Origin: an uncultured Kiritimatiellota bacterium
GTDB lineage: Bacteria; Verrucomicrobiota; Kiritimatiellia; RFP12; UBA1067
Reading direction: 5' to 3'
DNA length: 45,187 nt
NCBI GenBank assembly: GCA_934635045.1
Contig: CAKTZA010000026.1
Coordinates: forward strand, 1-45,187
The position numbers and the translations under genes are program-made. Under the pieces are notes generated by a model. That model searched no databases. It saw only the letters and a list, made by a program, of their open reading frames with translations, and had not been told where the DNA came from. Positions 9,801 through 16,534 of this stretch are shown piece after piece. The number at the start of each line of letters is the position of its first letter. Position 1 is the first letter of the stretch.

Positions 9801-10479
9801 GGAACTCGGGATAGGGCGCAATCCGACGCTCGACCTTCAGCGCCGCGCACGGCGCCGGCTTCGCGCCCGCCACCGCGCGTGCCGTCCGCCAGTCCGTCCA
9901 CGCGGGCGTCAGCCGATAGGCCTCGATGAACGGACGCTGGTTCGAGAGCGTGGAGACGTTGGCCAGGCGCGGCAGATCGACCGAGACGAAATCGCGTCCC
10001 GTCGCACAGAGCGTCCGCCCGCCCGCCGTCACCTCCGCCCGAAGGAATGCCGGCTGGACCGTGAAGCTGAGGGCCGCCCGGTTGAAGGCGCTGACCTCGA
10101 CGGCAATCGCATTGCGCCCCATGCGCGCGACCGCATCCAGATTCCACTCGTCCAGACGGCAGACGCCATGGCCCGCGCGCACAGGGCCGCACCCGACAAA
10201 GCGACCGTTGACGTAGACGCGATAGAGGGTCGAGGCGGCGATGCGCAGCCGGGGCTTCTCGCCCGCCGCGACCGTGAAGTCCGAGCGGAACCCCACGAAG
10301 TCGTTGGGCCGCTCCGTGCGCCCTTCCGGCCAGACAGGCTGGGCCGACTGAAAGGCGGCCTCGCCCCGCGCCAAGGCCGCAAGGCCAATCGCCACGAAGA
10401 AAACAGCCGCCCGCGCAAGCCGAAGCCGCCGAGCATTCCACGGGTCTTCCCGCCTCCTAAGCATCTGAACCTGAACCAT
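6889..10479 (-). CDS. GH78-like alpha-L-rhamnosidase fused to a metallo-beta-lactamase domain
   Basis: A single 1196-residue frame. A signal or anchor helix lies at about 22-40. Residues about 45-790 resemble GH78: an N-terminal galactose-binding-like beta-sandwich (YRVYVNGRFVGCGPVRAG) and then an (alpha/alpha)6 barrel. The barrel motif DCPSRERNAARCD has Asp415, Glu420 and Asp427, which line up with the acidic residues of the family motif DCPxR(D)ER. From about 810 a second enzyme fold begins: THWHSDHCGD (His893, His895, Asp897, His898), AGDANGG (Asp1048) and ENHHGW (His1081/1082), a complete metal site like ComEC-type metallo-beta-lactamases. It is the first gene of the minus operon. GH78 members release terminal rhamnose; the substrate of the MBL part is unknown. 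Starts at 10479 or 10464 are both possible. Confidence 0.82.
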   Translation of the reverse strand: MVQVQMLRRREDPWNARRLRLARAAVFFVAIGLAALARGEAAFQSAQPVWPEGRTERPNDFVGFRSDFTVAAGEKPRLRIAASTLYRVYVNGRFVGCGPVRAGHGVCRLDEWNLDAVARMGRNAIAVEVSAFNRAALSFTVQPAFLRAEVTAGGRTLCATGRDFVSVDLPRLANVSTLSNQRPFIEAYRLTPAWTDWRTARAVAGAKPAPCAALKVERRIAPYPEFRMRAARRISETAFGFDDRTPPERPALAVDGWDLLKRLRDVRVTAKADDGAPTAVAKGRGAIFDIGFDDAGFVRCTVSCSEPGTLFLVMDEVLLDGLPDPLRRFGFPMVSVWELTQPGTYELEAFEATACRYVHAFMSGGAATVSSVEMREYKNPEPYAARFSCDDARLERLFAAAQETCAQSTMDMPMDCPSRERNAARCDTWFVTAASRLLAGNNGMARLAMEGVAQAESYPGCPPGWLPSFYPGTGGAIIPNWSMWFIVELANYVRETGDRATADALKARVLSQVETLRGFRNADGLLEKLPSDCPFWCFISWDAAQSLAQDVNYPSNMLWAKALDEVAALYGLPDCAEEAARVRATVRRQSWDGTWFHDNAVRQPDGRLVRTEHHTETCQYYAFYFAVATPQSHPELWRKLVYEFGPARVSKGLYPDVPPSETFVGIMFRLNVLARQGLDRKALKDCCGWFLHMADRTGTLWEGLVAEGKNSCSHGYASSLANILASCAAGVRAIDLRAKRVTLRAPEGVGLTRASLSVPTPDGRLSYSWTREGGRLKEKVVLPRGWTRTAVAAERPRIVRAPDDPAVGRRLPPWQKGELELHSVYTGTGENQFWIFPDGTTVVCDTGDWAKSSQSDVIPKLPSAARTGGEWMARYIRRVSPDPTRIDYMIATHWHSDHCGDPTYAYVTADGRKTSGLATVGEFFRIGQFFDHEYPEHGKYRTEEAPVMKMMETFVARAKARDGTVQEPFRVGALDQIALRHDANGAFAKLFHVRNLCANGVMWTGRGTETRDVAAAHLKAGGHNPDQNLLSLGVVISYGPFRFCSAGDANGGWKTGPDAWTDYETLLGPVVGPVDVCKENHHGWRETMPPAFVRAVRAAVYVDNVWEPFHFQAQQMETLTDRSLYPGARMVFPTYVFDRSRVEHAGAPWWRDLPPMGGHVVVKVAPGGASYRVFTLSPYDEELRVTGVWDGISMEK

Positions 10480-10511
10480 CCGACAAGCCCTTTCTCATTT
10501 TTGACAGACGC

Positions 10512-10540
10512 ATTGTACCATTATTCGCGCAAACAGGCAA
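10512..10540 (-). promoter_or_regulatory. Promoter of the GH78-MBL/LRR/GH92/hydrolase operon
   Basis: On the minus strand, -35 TTGCCT (10540-10535) and -10 TACAAT (10517-10512) are separated by 17 bases, with TGG before the -10. Transcription would begin about 25-30 bases before the start at 10479. It is back to back with the regulator promoter at 10625-10653. Confidence 0.65.
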
Positions 10541-10566
10541 TCCAAAATTACGCATTTTTTATATCA

Positions 10567-10580
10567 GATTTGCGCAAATC
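10567..10580. promoter_or_regulatory. Candidate operator, palindrome GATTTGCGCAAATC
   Basis: A perfect 14-bp palindrome lies midway between the divergent promoters. A partial half-site (TTCGCGCAAAC) follows upstream of the operon -35 at about 10523-10533. The position suits binding by the adjacent AraC/XylR-type regulator or another dimeric repressor. This is inferred from symmetry and position only. Confidence 0.45.
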
Positions 10581-10624
10581 CTTCGCGGACAGGGCCACGC
10601 TTCCGCATCCGCCACGCCAGGCAC

Positions 10625-10653
10625 TTGTCTTACATCCGAGATTATGGTACAGT
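10625..10653 (+). promoter_or_regulatory. Promoter of the XylR-like regulator, near-leaderless
   Basis: -35 TTGTCT (10625-10630), 17-base spacer, -10 TACAGT (10648-10653). Only nine bases separate the -10 from ATG 10663, so the mRNA would start at or almost at the start codon, and no Shine-Dalgarno site is present. Confidence 0.55.
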
Positions 10654-10662
10654 ATTGCCAAA

Positions 10663-11904
10663 ATGGCAAAGAAAGAGAGAACGTTCCGCGTGGCCGTCGC
10701 CTTCCTGCCGTCAATGTCCACGCATCGGGAAATGGCGGACGGCGTCAGCCGCTTCGCGTCCGAACACGGCAACTGGCTTCTCCACACGATCGTGACGCGC
10801 CCGGACAACTCGACCGACCTTTCGTCCCTCGACCCTTCCGAGTTTGACGGCGCGATTGGCGACTTCGCGCTGCCGCCATTCAACCGGATCGTCGCCAACG
10901 GCGTCTCCATTCCGCTCGTCGTCGTCGATCCCGACCTCCTCGACTACGGCACGCCCGACCATCTGCAGTCCTGCGGACGGCTCGTCTGCGACAACGCCTC
11001 CGTCGCGAACGCGGCGGCGGACGCCCTTCTGGCCCGGCAAGCGGCCGCCTACGCCTATGTCGGGCTGCGCCATTCCTGCTACTGGTCCCGCGTGCGCGAG
11101 AGGGTCTTCTCGTCCCGCGTGCGCGCGGCCGGAGCCAAATGCGCCGTCTACCGGGCGGCCGAAGGCATCTCGTTCGAGGAAGACGTCGCCGCGCTCGGCC
11201 GCTTCCTGAAGAAACTGCCCAAGCCCGCCGCCGCGTTCGTGGCCTGCGACGTGCGGGCGCGCGATCTCCTGTCCGCCTGTCGCCTGACCAAGCTGACCGT
11301 GCCGGATGACCTGGCCATCCTCTCCGTTGATGACGATGAATCCATTTGCCTGTGCACGACCCCGACATTGTCCTCCATCCGGCAGAATGCCGAACATGGC
11401 GGCTATCTGGCTGCAGCCGCGCTGGACAAGGCGCTGCGAGAATCGCGCCACCTTTCACGAAAGCCCATCCGCTACGGCTTCGCCAGCATCGCCGAGCGCG
11501 CCTCTACGGCCACAAGCCTCCATTTCGACGCCCTCACCGAACGCACCTTGCGCCTCATTTCCGACTTGATCCAGATGCCGGGCGGCAAGATTCGCGTCGC
11601 CGACCTTGTCCAGCCATTGGGCGCCTCTCGTCGTACACTTGAATATCACTTCAAACAGGCAACAGGTCGGACGCTGCATGACGAAATCATTGCGATGCGA
11701 CTCCGCCGCGTCAAACAGCTTCTGACGGACACGCACGCAACCCTACAGGACATCGCCGAGCAGACCGGCTTTAGTTCGGCCTCGCACCTAACAGAAACTT
11801 TTCGGCGCGCTTACGGCGATTCTCCCGGCGTCTTTCGGCTCAAAGCTTCCCGCATCATATTGCCTTCAGCCCGAATCCAATCGACACGAATGACCTCAAG
11901 CTGA
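10663..11904 (+). CDS. XylR-like AraC family regulator with LacI-type sensor
   Basis: A 413-residue protein. Residues about 8-300 form a periplasmic-binding-protein/LacI-type sugar sensor: an opening RVAVAFLPSMSTHREMADGV strand-helix, then the typical DDLAILSVDDDESICLCTTP and LSSIRQNAEHGG segments near 215-250. The C-terminal ~100 residues are an AraC double helix-turn-helix (IRVADLVQPLGASRRTLEYH, then LQDIAEQTGFSSASHLTETF). This layout matches XylR-type regulators that activate sugar-use operons when a sugar binds. It faces the GH78-MBL operon and is the obvious candidate to control it, with a palindrome at 10567-10580 between them. The start at ATG 10663 is chosen because it begins the sensor domain; the frame is open much further upstream, but that part is antisense to the operon. 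Confidence 0.88.
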   Translation: MAKKERTFRVAVAFLPSMSTHREMADGVSRFASEHGNWLLHTIVTRPDNSTDLSSLDPSEFDGAIGDFALPPFNRIVANGVSIPLVVVDPDLLDYGTPDHLQSCGRLVCDNASVANAAADALLARQAAAYAYVGLRHSCYWSRVRERVFSSRVRAAGAKCAVYRAAEGISFEEDVAALGRFLKKLPKPAAAFVACDVRARDLLSACRLTKLTVPDDLAILSVDDDESICLCTTPTLSSIRQNAEHGGYLAAAALDKALRESRHLSRKPIRYGFASIAERASTATSLHFDALTERTLRLISDLIQMPGGKIRVADLVQPLGASRRTLEYHFKQATGRTLHDEIIAMRLRRVKQLLTDTHATLQDIAEQTGFSSASHLTETFRRAYGDSPGVFRLKASRIILPSARIQSTRMTSS

Positions 11905-11907
11905 AAA

Positions 11908-11975
11908 GGCGGCCTCTGCGCCTCTGCGTGACTCCGGCCATTTGTTTTTTCTTCACGCAAAGAGGCAAGCCCCGC
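11908..11975. repeat. Inverted repeat of the CCTCTGCGTGA family
   Basis: Arms GGCGGCCTCTGCGCCTCTGC.. (11908-11931) and ..GCAAAGAGGCAAGCCCCGCC (11952-11975) are imperfect inverse complements with a 20-base loop. The core CGCCTCTGCGTGA recurs singly at 16349-16361. It follows the regulator stop directly and could end its transcript as well as being a repeat element. Confidence 0.55.
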
Positions 11976-12005
11976 CAAACAGGCATGGGGACAGGCGCGA
12001 TTGAA

Positions 12006-12167
12006 TCAGAGCGAGGGATTGAATTCATGCACAATGCGGGGCAGGAGAAAGGCGCACCACTGCGGCAGGGTCAAGACGCGGTTCTCGTAATGGTAGCCGC
12101 ACCCCCAAAGGAACTCCTCGAAATCAAGTGAATTTGCGGCGGAGATACAAAACTGGCTTTTTAGTCT
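12006..12167 (-). pseudogene. C-terminal remnant of an unidentified gene
   Basis: A 53-codon minus-strand open stretch with no start codon near its 5' end (preceded by a stop at 12168-12170) ends FNPSL-stop. Its content (LDFEEFLWGCGYHYENR, then LPQWCAFLLPR) looks like real protein rather than random translation, with W, C, Y and H residues that chance frames here rarely show. The family was not recognised. It lies among other gene fragments, so a decayed gene end is the simplest reading. Confidence 0.35.
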
Positions 12168-12299
12168 TCATGCCGCGCATTATGTCGCATTAACGGCGCA
12201 ACACGCAAACAGGTTTCATTATTTCATGAGCCATCTTCATGCCATTCATCCTGATTTTATGAGCGAATCAGTCAGCATATTCGATTGTTTTATGAGCGT

Positions 12300-12403
12300 T
12301 CATTTCATCACTCGCAAGGCGAGATCCTTCTTCATTTGCCCGCCGTTTCCCACGCCTTGTTCGGGCGATTCCCCATGTCAACGCGGATGTGCGCACCGCG
12401 CGA
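12300..12403 (-). pseudogene. Fossil of a second GH92 C-terminus and the following gene's start
   Basis: On the minus strand 12403-12332 encodes RGAHIRVDMGNRPNKAWETA-GK-stop, almost the same as the end of the intact GH92 protein (RGAHVRVEMGNRPNKAWGTA-ER). The nucleotide match to 1221-1293 is also close. As at the intact locus, the stop overlaps an ATG, here followed by MKKDLALRVMK and a stop, resembling the beginning of the nucleoside hydrolase leader. Everything else of the two genes has gone. This is the scar of a duplicated GH92 locus lost by deletion. Confidence 0.8.
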
Positions 12404-12450
12404 GAAGCCGAAGAGGAAGATGCGCGTCGGGGCGCGCCGGACGAAATGGC

Positions 12451-13173
12451 TCATTCGCGCGAAGCCGCTTTCTTCAACGCCGCGTCCCTTTCCTTCTGTA
12501 TGCGCGCACGCGCCTGTTTCACGTAAAAACCAAGGCGGGTGATGTCTTCGCGCTTGCGAACAGGACGACCGATCAGTTTCTCGAATTTTGCTCGAATCGC
12601 GTCCATTTTCTCGACGTCATTTGGATAGCGTGCTTCGTTGAATTCGTCAATCTCAAAATTTTCAATCACGCTCTCGCGGTATTCCGCAAGAGCCTGATAA
12701 TTGTTCCATTTCTCATTTTCTTCTCGCCAAGAAATAATCTCCATTGCCTTTTCAGGTTTCATCGAGAGTATTTGACGATCCAGCCATCTGATTGTATCAA
12801 GGCGCACATTCCACCTTGCCACATAATCAGACCCAGTTTCGTACATTGCCCCAATCAAATCCCAATTAAGCATATGGCAAGCCTCGCGAACAGCCGCGTA
12901 TCTGCGGGATGGGCGCAGCCCCTCGACGGGGATGCGCATCAAGGCTTCTCGCCACTCCGTTATCAAGGCGTCCCGTTTGGCGTTCTCCTTTACGTCCTTT
13001 AGTTTCTCCCGCACCGTATCGCTCTTCATGATTACGCGGACGGCCGCGTTAGTCGCCAACGCCCCGATCAGGACGCGCGCCGCCGCAACGGCTTTCTCCT
13101 CTCGTGTTGGTGGACGCTTCTCGCACCCAGATTGCCCGCAAAGAATGAGAGTTGCCAACAAGATTCGTTTCAT
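12451..13173 (-). CDS. Putative lipoprotein of unknown function
   Basis: A 240-residue protein with a short lipoprotein signal: MKRILLATLILCGQSGC, with Cys17 as the likely lipidated residue. After it comes a charged, mostly helical region (VREKLKDVKENAKRDALITE, then many E/K/R/W residues) with no catalytic motif that I recognise. Its ATG overlaps the stop of the upstream surface-protein gene (ATGA), so the two are probably translated as a pair and may work together at the cell surface. The gene ends immediately before the GH92 fossil. Homologues cannot be judged by eye. Confidence 0.7.
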   Translation of the reverse strand: MKRILLATLILCGQSGCEKRPPTREEKAVAAARVLIGALATNAAVRVIMKSDTVREKLKDVKENAKRDALITEWREALMRIPVEGLRPSRRYAAVREACHMLNWDLIGAMYETGSDYVARWNVRLDTIRWLDRQILSMKPEKAMEIISWREENEKWNNYQALAEYRESVIENFEIDEFNEARYPNDVEKMDAIRAKFEKLIGRPVRKREDITRLGFYVKQARARIQKERDAALKKAASRE

Positions 13174-16157
13174 TGTACCCGTACTCCGTTGAGGATGATG
13201 CCGCCTCCGATTTCACGACGAACAGCATTGCCGTGCTTTTGCACTTCAACATTCCCTTGCGCGTCAATCATCATGATCTGCCGCGCGCCATTTGCGAATG
13301 TGCCAATCGGATCGTCTCCTTCCTCGACCCCAAGGGAGGCCCATCCACAAGGAACTTCCCAAGTCAAGGTGCCATTCGCCCAACCGTTTGTTCCGTCTGT
13401 CGAGACAAATCCCTGCTCATCAAATTGCGGCAAGGCCCTTTTGAATCCTGCTTCGTCGCTCAAGAATCGGTTGTCTCCAAATACAGTGAGCCAGTCACCA
13501 GCCCCCTGTTTTTCTCCGTGAAACCATTCGGACATGAAGAATGTGTCGGCGAAATAACCACTGTGGCTTCCGCCAACGTTGGGAACTTCTTCAATTTTAA
13601 CGCCTGAAAAAGCAACATCCAAAGGCAACACATACAAGTCCAGCGTCAGCAAGATGCCCCCAGATTGTCCCGAACGGATTTCCGGGACGATCTTATATCC
13701 CGAATCTTGCGCAAGCACGCCCTGAGGTTCAACAACTCTTGTCTGCGGGATATAACTACAACCTTTGCCAGAGATTTCAAAACCATTTGCCTCGGCATAG
13801 AGGGGGCATTGGTATTCACTGGCTCCACTTGACTCTTTAAGAGTCCCGCCACCATTCCGTTTCCAACAAACCGATGACACCGTTGGCAGACTTTCGCAGT
13901 CGACAATCTCGCCAATGCCAAACTTGTGGCGGAATAAACTTTCGTTTTTAGGAGCCAACACACGAGGCTTAATCGTCACCTTCACCGCCGTCGCCTTGTC
14001 GACGGTCGTCTGCGACCACTCCGTCCCGGTCTCCGTGAACGTCGCCGTGACGACGATGTCGTCCTCGCCGCCGCTCGGCCTGACGGCGCGGTAGGTGTTC
14101 TTGAACGCGACCTCCTCGCCCGGCTCCAAGTCCTGCTCGAACGGCAGGGGGCGCCCGCCGTATTGCACGAGGCCGTCCGCGCCCCGAATCTCGATGCAGA
14201 CGTGCCCGCCACGCGTGCCGCCGTACGCCCAGCAGTCGAGCTCCGTCTCGGTCGACTGCCACGGGACGGTCTCGCCCGGTGCGTTCTCGTACTCGTCCTC
14301 GAAGAGGACGACGCGCTTCGAGAACGTCGCCGACGCGCCCGGCAGGGGCGGGTCCTTGTCGGGGTCTTGGTCGTCGCCGGGGTTGTCGACGCTGCCGCTG
14401 CAGCCACAGGAGCCGCCGTAGGCCGGAAGTCGGTAGCCCTCGTATTCGAGATAGCCTGTCGCGCTGCAGCCGCCGCAGGAACAACTGTCGCCACACGTGA
14501 TCGAGAACGTGTAGCCGATCCCCGAAATGCGGCAGCAGACGTTCGTCCACGTGAACGCCCCGCCGATGCCAGAGGGGACAACTTGCATTGTGAAGGGTCT
14601 GGAAGGCTTGGAGAATGTCTGGAAGGTCGAAGACAGCAACAGCGCACTCAGAGATGGCTCACACGGAGGTACGGAGACACGGAGAATTGGCTTGTGGGCT
14701 TGGACGGCTCCGTGGCTCCGCATCTCCGTGTGAGAAATTCTCCCCTGTATGGCTGTTCCGTGTGAGCGAATCGAGACGGGCCAATGGAGCCAGAGCGCTT
14801 GTCGATCCTCCTCCCAGGAGTCCTCGATGTCGTCGCTCGACTTGGCGGCGACCTCGAACGGCATCGGGCACGTCACGCGGTAGGTCTTGCCGATGAGGAG
14901 CGTGACGCGGTTCGTCGCGTCCTCCTCGGCGATGAACGTGGGATCGGCGAGGTTCGACGCGCCGTCGCCCGCGAACGTCACCAGGGCGTTGGCGCGGCGC
15001 ACGATGAGATCGACCCAGCAGTAGGCGTTCGCGTTCGCGCCCTCCGGCAGCGTCTGGTGCGGGCCGAACTGGGGCGCGTCCGCCGGTGCGAGCGGCGCGT
15101 CGTCCGCGCCGTTCGGGATGCCGTCGCCGTCCCAGTCGTCGGGGTTGACGCGGCGGTAGACGCGCTCCACCGCGTTCGAGCGGGCGATGAAGTCGCCGTT
15201 TCCGCGCAGCTCAAGCTGCGCGGAAACAGTGGAAAAGTGGAACGGTGGAAAAGTGGAACGGTGCGTGGACGACAGTCCAACGCCCTCTCCACCCGGCACC
15301 TCTCCACTCGGCACTTTTCCACCTTCATACGGATTCCCCAAGAAGAAATTCTCCCATGTCAGCAGAACCGAGCCGTTCGTGGTCGCCGTCGTCCAGAGGT
15401 AGGATTGGTCATGCCGCGCGAACATCGGCGCGCCAATGACGAATATCTCGTTCGAGGCGTTCCGCAACTGCGGACGGACCTTGCCCCACGTGTGCGCCCA
15501 CAGCGACGTCACGACATGGGGGCCCAAAGGAAAAAGGAAGAGGGAAGAGGGAAGAAGTTGACCGTCCGCACTTCTTCCTTTTTCCCTCTTCCCTTTTCCT
15601 TCCTCCCCCAGCAACACCCATGCTCTTCCCCTGTAGGCATCGGTGAGGTGCCATGTGCCGACGAGCCGCGTGTTCGCCGGTCGTGTGTAGGAGATAGCCG
15701 CGTTCGTCCGCACCGTTTCGAGGCGATAGCCGCGCACCACGTCGTTGGATGAGACGATTGTCTCACACGGAGACACGGAGGCACGGAGCTCAGACGAATC
15801 CTTGCCCACGGATTGGCACGGATCTTCACAGATTGCGATTCGTGCAGATTCGTGTTGATTCGTGGCCCCCCATTCTTCACCCTCTCCGTGGCTCCGTGCC
15901 TCCGTGTGAGTCGTTTCCACCTGTGCCGATTCGTGCTGGTTCGTGGATGCGTTCATCGGCTTCTGTGCGAAGACCGTCGCGACGACAACCGCTGTCGCCA
16001 GCACGGCCTTGGCGGACGGCGGCAGACTGATGAACTGCTCCGACAATTCGTGCAGAAAATGCCTTGCCCGCACGGCAACCGCCACGGCAAGGCATCCGCT
16101 CACAAGGGCCACACAAGCCCAGATGAAGACCGGCGCTCGAAAGACTGGCGCGACCAT
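13170..16157 (-). CDS. Large surface protein with in-frame palindromic repeat insertions
   Basis: A 995-residue exported protein; the start at ATG 16157 overlaps the stop of a 33-codon ORF (TGATG). Residues about 9-30 are hydrophobic (VFIWACVALVSGCLAVAVAV) and a second hydrophobic stretch lies near 50-65. Recognisable native parts are NPDDWDGDGIPNGADD (about 335-350), a thrombospondin type-3-like calcium motif, and a Cys-rich segment CGDSCSCGGC near 545. The rest is beta-rich and unassigned. Between these lie segments encoded by long palindromes: about residues 70-135, 182-212, 275-312 and 470-500, with odd compositions such as EEGKGKREKGRS or RVSVPPCE. All are in frame without stops. It is coupled to the downstream lipoprotein gene. 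Its function is unknown; a surface-exposed, modular role is likely. Confidence 0.75.
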   Translation of the reverse strand: MVAPVFRAPVFIWACVALVSGCLAVAVAVRARHFLHELSEQFISLPPSAKAVLATAVVVATVFAQKPMNASTNQHESAQVETTHTEARSHGEGEEWGATNQHESARIAICEDPCQSVGKDSSELRASVSPCETIVSSNDVVRGYRLETVRTNAAISYTRPANTRLVGTWHLTDAYRGRAWVLLGEEGKGKREKGRSADGQLLPSSLFLFPLGPHVVTSLWAHTWGKVRPQLRNASNEIFVIGAPMFARHDQSYLWTTATTNGSVLLTWENFFLGNPYEGGKVPSGEVPGGEGVGLSSTHRSTFPPFHFSTVSAQLELRGNGDFIARSNAVERVYRRVNPDDWDGDGIPNGADDAPLAPADAPQFGPHQTLPEGANANAYCWVDLIVRRANALVTFAGDGASNLADPTFIAEEDATNRVTLLIGKTYRVTCPMPFEVAAKSSDDIEDSWEEDRQALWLHWPVSIRSHGTAIQGRISHTEMRSHGAVQAHKPILRVSVPPCEPSLSALLLSSTFQTFSKPSRPFTMQVVPSGIGGAFTWTNVCCRISGIGYTFSITCGDSCSCGGCSATGYLEYEGYRLPAYGGSCGCSGSVDNPGDDQDPDKDPPLPGASATFSKRVVLFEDEYENAPGETVPWQSTETELDCWAYGGTRGGHVCIEIRGADGLVQYGGRPLPFEQDLEPGEEVAFKNTYRAVRPSGGEDDIVVTATFTETGTEWSQTTVDKATAVKVTIKPRVLAPKNESLFRHKFGIGEIVDCESLPTVSSVCWKRNGGGTLKESSGASEYQCPLYAEANGFEISGKGCSYIPQTRVVEPQGVLAQDSGYKIVPEIRSGQSGGILLTLDLYVLPLDVAFSGVKIEEVPNVGGSHSGYFADTFFMSEWFHGEKQGAGDWLTVFGDNRFLSDEAGFKRALPQFDEQGFVSTDGTNGWANGTLTWEVPCGWASLGVEEGDDPIGTFANGARQIMMIDAQGNVEVQKHGNAVRREIGGGIILNGVRVQ
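14658..14734. repeat. CACGGAG palindromic element inside coding sequence (copy 1)
   Basis: 27-bp arms at 14658-14684 and 14708-14734 are inverse complements apart from about four positions and enclose 23 bases. The arms are built from the 8-mer RCACGGAG. Read in the gene (minus strand) the element gives SHTEMRSHG ... RVSVPPCE. The arm sequence matches the intergenic copy at 23549-23718. Confidence 0.85.
15198..15227. repeat. Perfect 14-bp-arm hairpin within the surface protein gene
   Basis: GTTTCCGCGCAGCT and its exact inverse complement are separated by two bases. It is translated as VSAQLELRGN in the gene. It abuts the GTGGAAAAG palindrome and marks the border back to the native sequence (NGDFIARSN). 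Confidence 0.75.
15229..15322. repeat. GTGGAAAAGTG palindromic element inside coding sequence
   Basis: The left arm contains GTGGAAAAGTGGAACG twice; the right arm (ending CACTTTTCCAC at 15322) is its imperfect inverse complement. It is read in frame as part of GEVPGGEGVGLSSTH and STFPPFHFSTV. This is a family separate from the CACGGAG palindromes. Confidence 0.75.
15526..15604. repeat. GGAAGAGGGAAG palindromic element inside coding sequence
   Basis: A purine-rich arm (AAAGGAAAAAGGAAGAGGG..., from 15526) is mirrored as its inverse complement ending at 15604, with a loop of about 13 bases. It is translated as GEEGKGKREKGRSADG and LLPSSLFLFPLGP, between native YRGRAWVLL and HVVTSLWAHT. Confidence 0.78.
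15762..15910. repeat. CACGGAG palindromic element inside coding sequence (copy 2), with nested repeat
   Basis: 27-bp arms at 15762-15788 and 15884-15910 are inverse complements with a few mismatches. Inside lies another repeat made of GATTCGTG units (about 15809-15865); a related GATTCGTGCTGGTTCGTGG lies just outside at about 15928-15946. In the gene the arms read THTEARSHG and LRASVSPCE, the same frame as copy 1. Confidence 0.85.
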
Positions 16158-16258
16158 CACCCAATCCCCGTTGGGGCTGTGACGTCAAACGGCAACGGCG
16201 GGACGGCGACGCCAAGCGCCACCAAAGGAAGAAAGAAACTTGCCCCAACCATTTTCAT
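16157..16258 (-). CDS. Small leader peptide coupled to the surface protein
   Basis: A 33-residue ORF, MKMVGASFFLPLVALGVAVP followed by PLPFDVTAPTGIG. It looks like a signal peptide with a very short mature part. Its stop overlaps the ATG of the 995-residue surface protein (TGATG), and the promoter -10 at 16272-16277 lies 13 bases upstream, so it is the first frame of the transcript. It could be a coupling leader, a small secreted peptide, or the remnant start of a gene that was once continuous. No Shine-Dalgarno site is visible, fitting leaderless initiation. Confidence 0.5.
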   Translation of the reverse strand: MKMVGASFFLPLVALGVAVPPLPFDVTAPTGIG

Positions 16259-16271
16259 TGAATTGATTGGT

Positions 16272-16301
16272 ATTATATCATGTTGGTGAGGGCTCTCGCA
16301 A
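16272..16301 (-). promoter_or_regulatory. Promoter of the small ORF/surface protein/lipoprotein operon
   Basis: -10 TATAAT on the minus strand (16277-16272) with -35 TTGCGA (16301-16296) at an 18-base spacing. It lies about 13 bases before the small ORF start. The remainder of the interval to 16427 holds only a single CGCCTCTGCGTGA repeat half near 16349. Confidence 0.55.
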
Positions 16302-16427
16302 ACGCGCCCTTGCTCAGAACTTGTCTCCTAAAAATCTCCGCGCCTCTGCGTGAGCAAAACGAAGGATTGACATCGCGCGGAGGGGTGGAAAGGGTCGCGC
16401 GCGAGGAGCGACGGTTTGTTGGCGTCA

Positions 16428-16534
16428 TCAAATCCCGATGGTTTCGCAGAATTGCGCCGGCGTCAAGATGAAGTCCGTCTGCGGGTAGTGCTTCATGCTC
16501 CCCGTGACTTCGTGTCGATTACGGCGTATGTCAT
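16428..16534 (-). pseudogene. Deleted PIN-domain toxin (only both ends remain)
   Basis: The ATG at 16534 overlaps the antitoxin stop (ATGA) and opens MTYAVIDTKSRG, matching the MxYAVIDTN start of PIN-family toxins in which Asp7 is a metal ligand. A few codons on, a different frame reads VTGSMKHYPQTDFILTPAQF and ends CETIGI-stop, the typical LVTGNLKHFPxTxxVTPAEF end of the same family. About 110 codons between are missing and the ends are out of frame. The toxin is therefore dead while its antitoxin frame is intact. Confidence 0.78.

Noticed and set aside
11928..12131. A 67-codon plus-strand ORF between the regulator and the GH92 fossil
   Set aside because: The opposite strand has the better protein-like content (the remnant at 12006-12167), and the plus frame starts inside an inverted repeat.
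12451..12542. In-frame extension of the GH92 fossil into the lipoprotein gene
   Set aside because: Similarity to the intact GH92 gene ends at about 12404; beyond that the sequence belongs to the lipoprotein or is unrelated.
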